A stretch of 64,000 nucleotides of DNA from Cyanobium sp. CACIAM 14 (GCA_000708525.1 JMRP01000001.1:310001-374000); one strand, 5' to 3'; shown: positions 28,205 through 37,247, counted from the first letter of the stretch. The notes: a model not told the origin generated them from the sequence alone. Numbers and translations: made by a program.

Positions 28205-29293
28205 ATGGTGGTCACCAGCGCCAGACGTCTGCCCGTCACGGTGGTGACGGGGTTCCTGGGGGCCGGCAAGACCACCCTGCTGCGGCACCTGCTCCTCGAG
28301 AGCGGCCAGCGTCTGGCGGTGCTGGTCAATGAGTTCGGAGAGGTGGGCATTGACGGCGACCTGATCGCCTCCTGCGGCTTCTGCCCCGAGGAGGAGCTCG
28401 ACGGCCGGCTGGTGGAGCTCGCCAACGGTTGCCTCTGCTGCACGGTGCAGGACGAGTTCCTGCCGACGATGACCCAGCTGCTGGAGAGGGCCGACCGTCT
28501 CGACGGCATCGTGGTCGAAACCAGCGGTCTGGCCCTGCCCGAGCCGCTGGTGGCGGCCTTCGGCTGGCCGGAAATCCGCAACCGCACGCGCGTCCATGCC
28601 GTGGTGACGGTGGTGGACGGCGAAGCACTGGCCGCCGGACACGTGGTGGGGGACCCTGCGGCGGTGGAGGCTCAGCGCCGGGCCGATCCCAGCCTCGACC
28701 ACCTCAGTGCCATCGAGGATCTCTTCGCCGACCAGCTGGGGGCCGCCGATCTGGTGCTGGTGAGCCGGGCCGACCGGCTGGAGCCGAGCGAGCTGGAGCG
28801 GGTCGGAGCGGCCCTGACGGAGCGCCTGCGGCCCGGAACCGTGGTGCTGCCGATGGCCCGCGGACGGATCCAGCCGGCCCTGGTCCTGGACGGGCCCGGC
28901 CGGGAGGAGCCACAGGATCGCCACGCCGACGACGACCACGAGGATCCTGCCCACGATCACGATCATCACGACCATGCCCATGTGGCCATGGAGGCGGTGG
29001 TGGTGCGTCGCTCAGGATCCTGGGATCGGGCCCGCCTGGAGGCCGAGCTGCGGCGGCTGCTGAGCGAACACCCGGTGGTGCGGCTGAAGGGGCGCCTGCG
29101 TCAGCCTGGCAAGCGCCTGCCCCTGCAGATCCAGGGGGTCGGGCGGCGCCTCGACTGCTGGTATGAGGAGCGCGAGGGGCCCAGCCGCGGCGCGGCTGCC
29201 CTCCCGGCCGATGCCGCCCCCGATCTCGAGCTGGTGGTCCTGGCCCCCCAGGGTGCCGCCGGCGCCCTGCGGGAGGCGCTGGATCGGCTCTGA
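28205..29293 (+). CDS. CobW/COG0523-family metal-chaperone GTPase
   Basis: 362-aa G3E GTPase. Walker A FLGAGKTTLLRH, the metal-binding CXCC motif in NGCLCC, the Mg-site sequence ETSGLALPEP, and a base-specificity segment at SRADRLEP are visible. A His/Asp-rich linker (HDHDHHDHAH, about residues 245-255) precedes the CobW C-terminal domain. Family members insert Co, Zn or other metals into client proteins. The genome also carries cobN (61971), cobU and metH, so a cobalt/cobalamin role is plausible, but COG0523 members with His-rich linkers can be zinc chaperones. I therefore give no symbol. Confidence 0.88.
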   Translation: MVVTSARRLPVTVVTGFLGAGKTTLLRHLLLESGQRLAVLVNEFGEVGIDGDLIASCGFCPEEELDGRLVELANGCLCCTVQDEFLPTMTQLLERADRLDGIVVETSGLALPEPLVAAFGWPEIRNRTRVHAVVTVVDGEALAAGHVVGDPAAVEAQRRADPSLDHLSAIEDLFADQLGAADLVLVSRADRLEPSELERVGAALTERLRPGTVVLPMARGRIQPALVLDGPGREEPQDRHADDDHEDPAHDHDHHDHAHVAMEAVVVRRSGSWDRARLEAELRRLLSEHPVVRLKGRLRQPGKRLPLQIQGVGRRLDCWYEEREGPSRGAAALPADAAPDLELVVLAPQGAAGALREALDRL

Positions 29294-29309
29294 GGCGCAG
29301 GCCCAGGGC

Positions 29310-29669
29310 TCAGTCCAGGGGAATGTCCCCCCGGGTGCAGACCCCGTCCCAGCAGAGACTGGTGTCCGCTTCCCAGCGGCTGCTCACGGGCTGCCAGCTC
29401 CCCGAAGGCCTCAGCATCGTCACACTGCCGCGACCGTTGTGGCGGAATTCGATCCGCTCGCCGGCCACCAGCAGAAACCAGTGCACGCCGATCTGATCCA
29501 CCTGCATCTGGCAGGTCTGCCAGGGGCCGTCCGCCAGACGGCATTCCAGGGTGATCAGGGCAGGCACGGGATCGGCCCGCCCCGAGGGCACGCCGGGGGC
29601 GAGGCCCAGGCCCCCGATCAGCAGCAGGCCGGCCAGCGGTGGCAGACAGGACCGCGGCAGGGCAGGCAC
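29310..29669 (-). CDS. secreted hypothetical protein (119 aa)
   Basis: Has a signal peptide (LPPLAGLLLIGGLGLAPG, cleavage near SGRADP) and a mature region of about 85 residues with four cysteines (LECRLADGPWQTCQMQ and LCWDGVCTRGD), probably two disulfides. No family recognised; cyanobacterial small periplasmic proteins of this kind are common. It is convergent with the cobW-like gene (16-bp gap) and divergent from purS. Confidence 0.65.
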   Translation of the reverse strand: MPALPRSCLPPLAGLLLIGGLGLAPGVPSGRADPVPALITLECRLADGPWQTCQMQVDQIGVHWFLLVAGERIEFRHNGRGSVTMLRPSGSWQPVSSRWEADTSLCWDGVCTRGDIPLD

Positions 29670-29755
29670 GACGGCCGTCGGGACGAGGAGTGACTCCAGG
29701 CTGGACAGCCGCCGGGGGTGGGGGAGGGCGGACTGCCAAGATTTAACAAACGCCC

Positions 29756-30022
29756 GTGGTGCCGGTGCCGATCTTCAACGCCCGCGTCCAGGTTTCCCTG
29801 CGACCCTCCGTGCTCGACCCTGCCGGCGAGGCCACCAGGGCCGCCGCCGCCCGGCTGGGGGTGGAAGGGGTTCGGCGGCTGCGGATCGGCAAGGCGATCG
29901 AACTGGATCTGGAGGCCCCCGACCGGGCCACCGCCCAGGCCCGGCTGGAACTGCTCAGCGACCGTCTGCTGGCCAACCCGGTGATCGAGGACTGGTCCCT
30001 GGATCTGGCCGAAGCGGGCTGA
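29756..30022 (+). CDS. purS: phosphoribosylformylglycinamidine synthase subunit PurS
   Basis: Small subunit of the three-part FGAM synthase (PurL-PurQ-PurS) of purine synthesis. 88 aa, typical size, with motifs [20 protein letters not shown] and [10 protein letters not shown]. The start is one of several nearby GTG codons (29756, 29759, 29765); I use the first. An AT-rich patch (GATTTAACAAAC, about 29740) just upstream may contain the -10 of the purSQ promoter. It is 13 bp upstream of purQ. Confidence 0.92.
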   Translation: MVPVPIFNARVQVSLRPSVLDPAGEATRAAAARLGVEGVRRLRIGKAIELDLEAPDRATAQARLELLSDRLLANPVIEDWSLDLAEAG

Positions 30023-30035
30023 AGGGAGCGGAACC

Positions 30036-30689
30036 TTGAGCGTCGGCATCATCGTCTTCCCCGGCTCCAACTGCGACCGGGACGTGGCCTGGGCCCTCGG
30101 CGGCTGTCTCGGCCTGCCGGTGCGCTTCCTCTGGCATGAGGAACGGGATCTGGCCGGCCTGGACGCCATCGTGCTGCCCGGTGGCTTCAGCTACGGGGAC
30201 TACCTGCGCTGCGGCGCCATCGCCCGCTTCGCCCCCGTGCTGGAGGAGGTCCGGAGCTTCGCCGAGCGAGGTGGACCGGTGCTGGGCATCTGCAACGGCT
30301 TCCAGGTGCTCACGGAAATGGGTCTGCTGCCGGGGGCGCTCACCCGCAACCGGGATCTGCATTTCCTCTGTCAGAGCAGCGAACTGGAGGTGCGCCCCGG
30401 AGCCAGCCGCTGGCTGTGCGCCTACGGCGACGGAGAGCGGATCCGCCTGCCGATCGCCCATGGGGAAGGGCGCTACCAGATCGATCCGGAGCAGCTCCTG
30501 GGTCTGGAGGAACGGGGCTGCGTGGTGCTGCGCTACACCGCCAATCCGAACGGGTCGGTCGGTGACGTGGCCGGTCTGAGCAACCCCGCCGGCAATGTGC
30601 TCGGTCTGATGCCCCATCCTGAACGGGCCTGCGATCCGGTCACCGGCGGTCTCGACGGCCGGCGCCTGCTGGCGGCGGCCCTGGGCTGA
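30036..30689 (+). CDS. purQ: phosphoribosylformylglycinamidine synthase subunit PurQ
   Basis: Class I glutamine amidotransferase that supplies ammonia to PurL. 217 aa; nucleophile Cys in GICNGFQVL, catalytic His-Glu in MPHPERA, and N-terminal [12 protein letters not shown]. It begins with TTG, supported by an AAGGGAG ribosome site eight bases upstream (30022-30028) that overlaps the end of purS. No purL lies in this window. Confidence 0.95.
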   Translation: MSVGIIVFPGSNCDRDVAWALGGCLGLPVRFLWHEERDLAGLDAIVLPGGFSYGDYLRCGAIARFAPVLEEVRSFAERGGPVLGICNGFQVLTEMGLLPGALTRNRDLHFLCQSSELEVRPGASRWLCAYGDGERIRLPIAHGEGRYQIDPEQLLGLEERGCVVLRYTANPNGSVGDVAGLSNPAGNVLGLMPHPERACDPVTGGLDGRRLLAAALG

Positions 30690-30691
30690 AC

Positions 30692-30715
30692 CGGGTGCTG
30701 CTTCACTGGCACCCG
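30692..30715. terminator. hairpin in the purQ / peroxiredoxin convergent gap
   Basis: Arms CGGGTGC and GCACCCG with a 10-base loop, directly after the purQ stop and 23 bp before the stop of the convergent peroxiredoxin gene. No T-run follows, as is common in GC-rich cyanobacteria. Placement suggests a bidirectional terminator. Confidence 0.45.
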
Positions 30716-30737
30716 ACCGGCGCCGCCCCACAGGGGG

Positions 30738-31337
30738 TCACTGGAGAGCGGCGAAGAAGTCGCGGCTGGCAAGCGGATCAGGCTGCAGGGTCCTGCCGCC
30801 GGGGGTCCAGCCCACCGGGCACACCTGGTCGGGGTGGGCCTGCACGTGCTGGAACGCCTGCAGCACCCGGAGGGTTTCATCCACGCTGCGGCCCACCGGC
30901 AGGTCGTTGATGGTGCTGTGGCGGATCAGGCCGTCGGGATCGATCAGGAACAGTCCCCTCAGGGCCGTGCCGGCCTCCTCGTCGAGCACATGGAAGGCGC
31001 GGGCGATCTCCTTGTTCAGATCGGACACCAGGGGATAGGCCACATCGCCGAGGCCGCCGCTGCGGCGATCGGTCTGTACCCAGGCCAGATGGCTGTAGGG
31101 ACTGTCGACCGAGACCGCCAGGATGTCGGTGCCGAGCCGTGCGAACTCGCTCTGACGATCGCTGAAGGCGGTGATCTCGGTGGGGCAGACGAAGGTGAAA
31201 TCGAGAGGGTAGAAGAACAGCACCACCCAGCGGCCCCGGAACTGGGAGAGGCAGATCTCCTGGAACTCCTGGTCCACCACGGCGGTGGCGCGGAAATCGG
31301 GAGCCCTGCATCCGACAAGCCTGGCGCTGCTGGTCAT
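30738..31337 (-). CDS. 2-Cys peroxiredoxin
   Basis: Thiol peroxidase reducing H2O2 and organic peroxides, reduced by thioredoxin; important against photosynthetic ROS. 199 aa from the ATG giving [17 protein letters not shown]. The peroxidatic Cys is in [10 protein letters not shown] and the resolving Cys in DQVCPVGW, so it is a typical AhpC/Prx1-type enzyme. The frame upstream to 31439 is unlikely to be translated. It faces purQ tail-to-tail and is divergent from the small gene at 31448. Confidence 0.94.
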   Translation of the reverse strand: MTSSARLVGCRAPDFRATAVVDQEFQEICLSQFRGRWVVLFFYPLDFTFVCPTEITAFSDRQSEFARLGTDILAVSVDSPYSHLAWVQTDRRSGGLGDVAYPLVSDLNKEIARAFHVLDEEAGTALRGLFLIDPDGLIRHSTINDLPVGRSVDETLRVLQAFQHVQAHPDQVCPVGWTPGGRTLQPDPLASRDFFAALQ

Positions 31338-31447
31338 GGGTCGCGGATCCTGAAGGCTGGGGTGTCGCCCCATGCTGCCCTGGCTGCCATTCCCGGCGGG
31401 GCAGGCGCTGGGATCCCACGCCCTACGATGCGTCATCACCAGGGAAG

Positions 31448-31804
31448 ATGGCCTCGATGGGCTGGGATCCGAGCGTTCTGCGCAAATACAACACCACAGG
31501 CCATTTCCGGCTGCTCAACCAGCTTCGCTCCGAACTCAAGGGCAACCCCCTGATCCGTCCCAAGGATGGGGAAACCGTGGGCGCCGCCAATCGCAGCCGC
31601 AGCCTCACCCGGGCCCTTCAGAACCGTTCCCAGGGCAGCGGCAGCACCCGCAGCCGGCGTTCCCTCCAGAACAGCGTTTCATCCGTCGGCCAGCCCCTCG
31701 CCGTCACCGCCCCGGCGTCGACGGTGCCGGCGGTCGGCGAAACCCAGGAAGCGGCGAATGCGCGGAGCTTCCGTGAACGCCTCAGTGCCATCCAGATGCG
31801 CTGA
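31448..31804 (+). CDS. conserved hypothetical protein (118 aa)
   Basis: Basic Ser/Arg-rich protein. The N-terminus ([20 protein letters not shown]) looks well-structured and is what I would expect to be conserved in Synechococcus and Prochlorococcus; the middle and C-terminus are low-complexity. The start may be the ATG at 31448 or at 31457. No function can be assigned. It is divergent from the peroxiredoxin gene (110 bp). Confidence 0.7.
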   Translation: MASMGWDPSVLRKYNTTGHFRLLNQLRSELKGNPLIRPKDGETVGAANRSRSLTRALQNRSQGSGSTRSRRSLQNSVSSVGQPLAVTAPASTVPAVGETQEAANARSFRERLSAIQMR

Positions 31805-31824
31805 AGCATCGGGTGCTTGGTCAG
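31801..31824 (+). terminator. hairpin overlapping the stop of the 118-aa gene
   Basis: CTGAAGCA, loop TCGGG, TGCTT-gg-TCAG forms an imperfect stem (5 bp, a two-base bulge, then 4 bp) that contains the gene's TGA in its left arm. It is followed by gene-free DNA, so a terminator role is plausible. Confidence 0.4.
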
Positions 31825-32212
31825 CGCCCCCCGGCTGAGGACGGCGGCAAACCCCAGGAGCACTCGCAACGGGTTCGGCAGGACCAGCCCGTTTGGAGAT
31901 GGGCGGAGCGGCCAGCTGGCATCAACCAGTCGCAGGGTCTCCATCAGGTCTCGAACAGGTCTCCGCTGGGACCCTGTTAGGGGGCTTCGTCAGCTCAACC
32001 GAGGAGTCAGGCACGAGAATGCAGGCGACAAGAGTGGAAAAACAGATTCTCAGAAGAAGAATCAGGCGACTGGTGTCCGGCGCTTCACGGCATGTCTATG
32101 GATTGCGCGATCACCTGCCTTGCCGTCGAGAACGTTGGCGGATCGACAGCGCGACAAGGAGAGAGCGCGACAACGAGAGAAAGAGAAAAGAACTGAATTG
32201 AGCTGGAAGAAA
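31825..32212. other. 388-bp gene-free stretch downstream of tRNA-Met
   Basis: No supported gene. The DNA near the tRNA (32130-32210) is strikingly purine-rich (runs of GA), and a small hairpin GATTCT / AGAATC lies at 32045-32063. An open frame (31817-32275) runs into the tRNA and is not credible. Being downstream of the minus-strand tRNA, it may contain its terminator. Confidence 0.45.
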
Positions 32213-32286
32213 TGGCTCGGGGGAGACTTGAACTCCCGACCTTGGGGTTATGAATCCCACGCTCTAACCAGCTGAGCTACCGAGCC
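32213..32286 (-). tRNA. tRNA-Met (anticodon CAT)
   Basis: Reading the minus strand, acceptor arms GGCTCGG and CCGAGCC pair perfectly; the D arm is GCTC...GAGC, the anticodon loop is TTCATAA (anticodon CAT), and the T arm GGGAG-TTCAAGT-CTCCC. Discriminator A; CCA is not encoded. The first base pair is G-C, fitting an elongator rather than an initiator tRNA; a lysidine-modified tRNA-Ile(CAT) cannot be fully excluded by eye. Confidence 0.93.
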
Positions 32287-32330
32287 AGGCGGAGGGACTC
32301 TAGACGATCGCCCCTCGCGGCCCCTGCCGA

Positions 32331-33356
32331 TCAGGCCCGCGGTGGGAGCATCTGCAGGGGATTCACGGCGCCCTGACCGGGCGGATGGATCTCGAAATGG
32401 AGATGGGGACCGGTGCTGCGTCCGGTGCTGCCCATCTGGCTGATCACCTGGCCCTGGGAGACGGTGTCGCCCTTGCTCACCAGGAGACGGCTGTTGTGGG
32501 CGTAGAGACTGCGACTTCCGTCCGGATGGATGATTTCCACCAGGTAGCCGTAACCGCCGTCATGCCAGCCGGCGAAGGCCACCTGCCCCTCTCTGGCGGC
32601 CATCACAGGGGTGCCCACGTTGTTGGCGACATCGATCCCCTTGTGCATGCGGCCCCAGCGCCAGCCATAGCCGGAACTGAAGACGCCCTGGGTGGGCCAG
32701 ATCCAGGCGGAGGAAGGGGCTGTGCCGCTGCTGCCGCCGAAGGAGGGCTGGGGCTCTCCGTATTCGGGTGTGTCGGGCCAGCTCAACCCGCCGCTCACCG
32801 AAGGTTTGAGGCCCAGAAGGAGCTGCGAACGGCCCGGTGCGGACTGGGCCAGGCGGATCTGACTGCCCACCACGAGTCGGGCGGTCTCCAGACCCGGATT
32901 CAGACGGATCAGTTCGGCCACGGTGAGGCCATAGCGCTGGGCCAACTGCAGGACCGTGTCGCCGAAGCGGACGATGCCGTTCCTCTCCACGGGCGGAGGC
33001 GTGGTGACGGGCGGCGTCTGGCGCAGAGCGGAGGGATCGAGCGCGGCGACGCGTCCGACTCGCTCCCTGCCGCGGGAGGGAACGACAAGCCAGTCGCCGG
33101 TGTTGAAGCGATGGTCCTCATCGACATCGTTGAGCCGGGCCAGCCGGCTTTCGTCGAATTCCAGTTCGGAGGAGAGCTCCTCGATGGTCACCGGACGACG
33201 GACCTTCACCCACACTCTGTCGGCCGATGGGGGGAGGGACGCCAGAAGCGTTTCGGTGGAACCTGTGCCGGCAGCGTCATTCGCAACGGCGGCCACGAGC
33301 GGCACGACGGCCGGTGCGGCAAGCAGGAATGGAAAGATGAATTGAACAGGCTTCAT
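32331..33356 (-). CDS. LysM / M23 (LytM) peptidoglycan endopeptidase-like protein
   Basis: 341-aa exported cell-wall protein. A signal peptide (FIFPFLLAAPAVVPLVAAVA) is followed by two LysM-like segments (LNDVDEDHRFNTGDWLVVPS; FGDTVLQLAQRYGLTVAELI...LVVGSQIRL), then an M23 domain with HKGIDVANNVG and HLHFEIHPP, giving the zinc ligands H-x3-D and H-x-H. Likely a murein endopeptidase or an EnvC/NlpD-type activator. The start at 33356 gives the signal peptide; the frame upstream overlaps trmL and is noise. It lies just upstream (minus strand) of tRNA-Met. Confidence 0.88.
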   Translation of the reverse strand: MKPVQFIFPFLLAAPAVVPLVAAVANDAAGTGSTETLLASLPPSADRVWVKVRRPVTIEELSSELEFDESRLARLNDVDEDHRFNTGDWLVVPSRGRERVGRVAALDPSALRQTPPVTTPPPVERNGIVRFGDTVLQLAQRYGLTVAELIRLNPGLETARLVVGSQIRLAQSAPGRSQLLLGLKPSVSGGLSWPDTPEYGEPQPSFGGSSGTAPSSAWIWPTQGVFSSGYGWRWGRMHKGIDVANNVGTPVMAAREGQVAFAGWHDGGYGYLVEIIHPDGSRSLYAHNSRLLVSKGDTVSQGQVISQMGSTGRSTGPHLHFEIHPPGQGAVNPLQMLPPRA

Positions 33357-33507
33357 GCATTTCAAACCCAGCGGACAAATCCCGTCAGAGAAGCCAACAT
33401 CTGCGAGACCGGCAGAGAGTAGCGCCATGAACCTGTGGCGGCAAGCATCTGCGGGCACCCGCTCACGGGTATCACAATGAGATCGCAGCGTCAGGCCCGG
33501 GAGTGTC

Positions 33508-33999
33508 TCAGCGCTCGAGACATCCGCGACGGCCCAGCTGACGCAGGGCCTCGAACAGCACGATGCCAACGGCGACCGAGAGATTGAGGCTGCGCACGCC
33601 GCCATTGCCTGCCCGCGCGGCGTGCGCCATGGGAATGGTGAGCCGGGCATCGGGCACCGTCTGCAGGGTGTTCGGTAATCCGTCGGTCTCGCGTCCGAAC
33701 AGGAGCCAGTCGTCGGGGCCGAAGACGAAGTCGGTGTACGCGTCGGAGGCCTGGCTGCTGAGGGCCACCAGGCGTCCGCCCTGCAACTGGCGATGGTCAA
33801 GGAACGCCTCCAGGTCGGCATGGCGGTGCAGGCGGACCCATGGCCAGTAGTCGAGGCCGGCCCTGCGCAGGTGGGGATCGCTGATCGAGAAGCCGAGAGG
33901 CTCGATCAGATGCAGCTCCGAACCGGTGGCGGCACAGGTACGCGCCACATTGCCCGTGTTCGGGGGGATCTGCGGCTGGTACAGGACGACGCGCGGCAT
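33508..33999 (-). CDS. trmL: tRNA (cytidine(34)-2'-O)-methyltransferase
   Basis: SPOUT-class methyltransferase that 2'-O-methylates the wobble base of tRNA-Leu species. 163 aa, full length; motifs YQPQIPPNTGNVARTCAATG, LLFGRETDGLP, and the C-terminal trefoil-knot segment RSLNLSVAVGIVLFEALRQ. It starts 12 bp after the cobU stop on the same strand, so it is probably the last gene of the psb32-pxcA-cobU-trmL series. Confidence 0.93.
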   Translation of the reverse strand: MPRVVLYQPQIPPNTGNVARTCAATGSELHLIEPLGFSISDPHLRRAGLDYWPWVRLHRHADLEAFLDHRQLQGGRLVALSSQASDAYTDFVFGPDDWLLFGRETDGLPNTLQTVPDARLTIPMAHAARAGNGGVRSLNLSVAVGIVLFEALRQLGRRGCLER

Positions 34000-34011
34000 C
34001 CCCTCCGGGCC

Positions 34012-34587
34012 TCAGGGGACGGTGGGCACGGGGTGGCCGAGCGCCAGCAGATCCAGCGCACGCCCCTGGAGCACGAGCCAGGCCGCGTCGCAGCCGTGCT
34101 GGAGCCGCTCCTGAAGGGTCCCCAGCCGATCCCTGAACCGGCTTCCCACCGCGGTGGAGGGCACCACTCCCCAGCCGGTCTCCTCGCAGACGATCACCAG
34201 GGGCGCCCGGCAGTCGGTGATGGCGTCGCGCAGCCGCTGGCACTGGCGGGACCACTCCTCGGACTCCAGCGCGAGATGGGCCGCCACCCAGGTTCCGAGG
34301 GAGTCCACGAGACCGATCTGGCCCGCCATCAGGGCGGCGAGGGCCTGGGCCAGCTCCCCGCCCACCTCACGGCAGCGCCAGTGCCCAGGCCTGCGGTCAC
34401 GATGCCGGCGCAGGCGCTCCTGCCAGGAAGGGTCGTCCGGCAGCTGGGGGCCGGTGGCCAGATAGACCACCTCGAGGGCGGTGCTGGCGACGAGATGCTC
34501 CGCCCAGCGGCTCTTGCCGCCCCTGGCGGGCCCGCTGACCAGGGTGAGGTGGGGATGGGCCCGGGGGCTGGGCTCAGCCACCACCAT
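34012..34587 (-). CDS. cobU: adenosylcobinamide kinase / guanylyltransferase
   Basis: Bifunctional enzyme (CobU/CobP) phosphorylating and guanylylating adenosylcobinamide for nucleotide loop assembly of cobalamin or pseudocobalamin. 191 aa; P-loop SGPARGGKSRWAEHL, GMP-attachment and kinase motif region LATG, and VDSLGTWVA. The 5' end overlaps pxcA by 14 nt. It belongs with cobN (61971) and the consumer metH (57275) to the corrinoid theme of this window, although these genes are not clustered. Confidence 0.9.
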   Translation of the reverse strand: MVVAEPSPRAHPHLTLVSGPARGGKSRWAEHLVASTALEVVYLATGPQLPDDPSWQERLRRHRDRRPGHWRCREVGGELAQALAALMAGQIGLVDSLGTWVAAHLALESEEWSRQCQRLRDAITDCRAPLVIVCEETGWGVVPSTAVGSRFRDRLGTLQERLQHGCDAAWLVLQGRALDLLALGHPVPTVP

Positions 34588-35719
34588 TCATGTTGCGCAA
34601 GGTCGCCACCGAGGATGGGGAGACACGGTTGAGGTAGCGGAAGATCCAGTACTTGAAGATCGTTGCAAGAACCACCGGAAAGGTGGCGATGAAGAGCATG
34701 ATGAAATCTTCCTGGGCGGGAAGTCCCAGATGCTCCGCGATGCCGTCGAGCAGCACTGTCCAGCCTTCCGGACTATGGAATCCCACGAAGATGTCGGTGA
34801 AAAGGATGATGGCGAAGGCCTTGGCACTGTCGCTCAACCCATAGACGAGCTCATCGATGAAACCCCGCAGCACCTGAATGTCACGGCGGCCGAAGATGCA
34901 GACCAGCACGAAGCCGAGAAAGCCGCAGACATCGGCGAGAACGTTCTTGACGGCGTGGGTGCTTTCCTGATCGGCCTCCTCCTTCAGCATCTGTGCCCGC
35001 TTGGCCAGCTCGGCCTGCAGCTCCTCGCGGCTGGGAAGGGGTTTGCCCTGCAGCAGGGCATCGAACTCGATCTCGGCCTGGTAGACCCGCAGCTTCTCGA
35101 CGGCCTTCTCCTCCAGCTGGGGCCTGGGGTAGGTCAGGAAGGCGTTGTCGGGGGCGAAGCGGTCCACCAGGGGGGACACCACGTAGGTGCGGCTCACCTG
35201 CTGGACGAGAACCGGTACCAGCACCAGCAGCAGCAGGATCCGCAGCGATACCAGGGTGGAGTCGCGCCGACGCCGGAAACCGGCCACCACACTGGCTTCA
35301 GCATCGGGATCCAGCTGGCGGCGGACCTGGTCCACGACACTGGCGATGCTGCGCGGCAGCACCTCCGGCGAGCGGCTCAGGGCCGGCAGCTCATCCCGTG
35401 ATCCCGAGTAGCGGGCGGTGACGGTGTCGATCAGCTGGAACTGGCGGAGTTCCTGGCCGGAGAGTTCCTTGCGGTAGGGAATCAGAGCCTCCCGGGACTG
35501 ACGGCAGACCTGCAGGGCAGCCCGGAAACGGCGCAGCACCTGAGCCTGCACCGCGCGGGGGATGCGCAGCTCCAGCTCGGGACGGACCGGCCGGTCGTTG
35601 TAATGCTCCATCTCGATGCTCTGGATGAGCAGGGCGGCTTCGTAGCCGCGCTCGAGATCGGAACTCAGATCGAGCGACTGGGCCCGTCCGAAGGCTCCCA
35701 TCCAGTCAGTCAGTCCCAT
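34574..35719 (-). CDS. pxcA: proton extrusion protein PxcA (CemA-like)
   Basis: Inner-membrane protein related to chloroplast CemA, required for light-induced proton extrusion and linked to inorganic carbon uptake. 381 aa: a soluble N-terminal part rich in charged residues (LSSDLERGYEAALLIQSIEME), then a CemA-type C-terminal region with about four membrane helices (STLVSLRILLLLVLVPVLVQQ, DVCGFLGFVLVCIFGRRDI, FAIILFTDIFVGFHSPEGW, FIMLFIATFPVVLATIFKYW). It ends inside cobU and follows the TPM protein by 22 bp on the same strand. Confidence 0.92.
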   Translation of the reverse strand: MGLTDWMGAFGRAQSLDLSSDLERGYEAALLIQSIEMEHYNDRPVRPELELRIPRAVQAQVLRRFRAALQVCRQSREALIPYRKELSGQELRQFQLIDTVTARYSGSRDELPALSRSPEVLPRSIASVVDQVRRQLDPDAEASVVAGFRRRRDSTLVSLRILLLLVLVPVLVQQVSRTYVVSPLVDRFAPDNAFLTYPRPQLEEKAVEKLRVYQAEIEFDALLQGKPLPSREELQAELAKRAQMLKEEADQESTHAVKNVLADVCGFLGFVLVCIFGRRDIQVLRGFIDELVYGLSDSAKAFAIILFTDIFVGFHSPEGWTVLLDGIAEHLGLPAQEDFIMLFIATFPVVLATIFKYWIFRYLNRVSPSSVATLRNMNGGG

Positions 35720-35741
35720 GCGCAGGAGAGGATCGGGGTGA

Positions 35742-36467
35742 TCAGCGGGAGAAGACCCACCAGGTCAGCATGGGCACCACGGTCCCCACCACCAGCAACA
35801 CCACCACCCAGGTGAAGGCGTTGCTGCTTGCCGTCTCCTCGCGGGTGGGAATGTTGGACACGGCGGCGACGGGTTCCTCGACCACGGGTTCACCGGGATC
35901 TTCACCCCCCTGGAGGACGGTGGCAAGACGATGCAGGGCGTCCACGACCGCCTGGCGGTACCGATCCCCGCTGCGGAGCGGCTGGGCCATCGTGGTGGCC
36001 GCGGTGCTCTCAAGGAGATCGAGGGGGAGCTGGCGGTCGAGAGGAGGTTGGGCCACGATCGCCGTCGCGCGGGTCTGAGTGTCGATGAGCAGCAGGAGCA
36101 GCGGATCGGGATTGCCGCCGCCAGGGGGAGCCGAGCTCCAGCGCTCCAGCAGCTGCGTACCGAGTGTGGGAAGGTCGAGGCCGTAGTCGAGGCGGTTGAG
36201 GGTGACCAGCCGGGCATCGACCCTCTCGGCGGAGAAGTCGTCCAGCAGCCTTTCGATCTCGCCGTTGCCGGCGCGGCTGAGCACGTCGGCGGCGTCGAGG
36301 ACATGCCCGGCCGGAGGCTGGAGGGGAAGATCGGCGGCGGAGACGGCCCGGGCGGCGGCGACCGGCCCCAGGAGCACCAGGCCGAGGGCCAGGAGCAGGG
36401 AGAGCGCGGATCGCAGCAGGCGGGTCTGCTGGAAGGGGGCTGGAGCCGCTTCGGCGGACGGGGGCAT
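35742..36467 (-). CDS. TPM-domain protein, Psb32-like
   Basis: 241-aa membrane-anchored protein. Signal region (LLRSALSLLLALGLVLLGPVAAARA), a TPM domain (HVLDAADVLSRAGNGEIERLL; ARLVTLNRLDYG), and a C-terminal membrane helix (FTWVVVLLVVGTVVPMLTWWVF). This is the architecture of Psb32, which in Synechocystis helps protect and repair photosystem II. The frame is open to an ATG at 36530, but the shorter start leaves 96 bp for the divergent promoters. It is the first gene of a minus-strand series with pxcA. Confidence 0.82.
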   Translation of the reverse strand: MPPSAEAAPAPFQQTRLLRSALSLLLALGLVLLGPVAAARAVSAADLPLQPPAGHVLDAADVLSRAGNGEIERLLDDFSAERVDARLVTLNRLDYGLDLPTLGTQLLERWSSAPPGGGNPDPLLLLLIDTQTRATAIVAQPPLDRQLPLDLLESTAATTMAQPLRSGDRYRQAVVDALHRLATVLQGGEDPGEPVVEEPVAAVSNIPTREETASSNAFTWVVVLLVVGTVVPMLTWWVFSR

Positions 36468-36563
36468 CTCAGCAGCCACGGGCTTCGGGCGGGACGCCAC
36501 CAGTCTGCCGGTGCGACTTCGCTCCGGCATCCTGAACGGACGTCCGGTCCGGAAGCCCCATCA

Positions 36564-37247
36564 ATGGCGATGCCCACCGCCGCCCGTGTCGTCCTGGCCT
36601 GTGGCCTGACGGGACTGGCTCTGGTCGTGCTGAATCAGGTGACGGCGGCCAGCCTCGACCCTTCTCTGGAGCGGGCCTCGGTGCTGGGCAGCATCCTGGC
36701 GGTGCTGCTGCTGCTGGTGGCCCTGCTCTGGCAGCGGGTGGAGCCCCTGGCGCCGGAGCGGGTGGCCCTGCACGGGGAGGAGGGGCTGCGGCTGGCCGCG
36801 GATCTGGACGCCGCCCTGGCCGAGGAGCTCGGCTGGGGCAGCACCATGCTGCTCACGGCGACGCCGGCCGCGGTGGTGCTGCTCCACTGGCGTGGCAGGA
36901 CCCTGCTGGAGCGGGGGATCCTGGGCCAGGGTGGCTTTCTCCCCGGGGATATCTGCCGGCGCAGCATGGCCCGGGGCCAGACCATCTCCCTGGTGGATCT
37001 GAAGCTCTATCCAGGACGGGAGGAGTTCCGCTCCCTGCCCGCTGGGATTCCGTCGGTGGTGGTGCAGCCCCTCGGCGAGGACGGGGTGCTGGTGCTGGGG
37101 GGCTGGTCGCCGCGGTGCTTCAGCCGCAGTGATCTGGTCTGGATCGAGGGCTGGGCCCGCCGCCTCACAGGCGAATTGGCTCGGGTTGGGGGCGCGGCGG
37201 AGCCGGCCGGGGGGCCGTCTTCGACGGCGGAACCTGGAACTGGCTGA
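36564..37247 (+). CDS. cofactor assembly of complex C subunit B (CCB-like, DUF2930)
   Basis: 227-aa protein related to CCB2/CCB4, which attach heme ci to cytochrome b6 in the b6f complex of plastids and cyanobacteria. Two N-terminal membrane helices (VVLACGLTGLALVVLNQV; LGSILAVLLLLVALLW) are followed by a soluble GAF-like domain (TMLLTATPAAVVLLHWRG; PSVVVQPLGEDGVLVLGG). The start ATG at 36564 is the first sensible codon; the long frame upstream is antisense to the TPM gene. Its 3' end overlaps the convergent lptC gene by 83 bp, and the C-terminal low-complexity tail is coded there. Confidence 0.82.
   Translation: MAMPTAARVVLACGLTGLALVVLNQVTAASLDPSLERASVLGSILAVLLLLVALLWQRVEPLAPERVALHGEEGLRLAADLDAALAEELGWGSTMLLTATPAAVVLLHWRGRTLLERGILGQGGFLPGDICRRSMARGQTISLVDLKLYPGREEFRSLPAGIPSVVVQPLGEDGVLVLGGWSPRCFSRSDLVWIEGWARRLTGELARVGGAAEPAGGPSSTAEPGTG

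Noticed and set aside
31817-32275. 152-aa plus frame running into tRNA-Met
   Set aside because: It overlaps a well-formed tRNA and its product is Arg/Glu-rich without any family resemblance.
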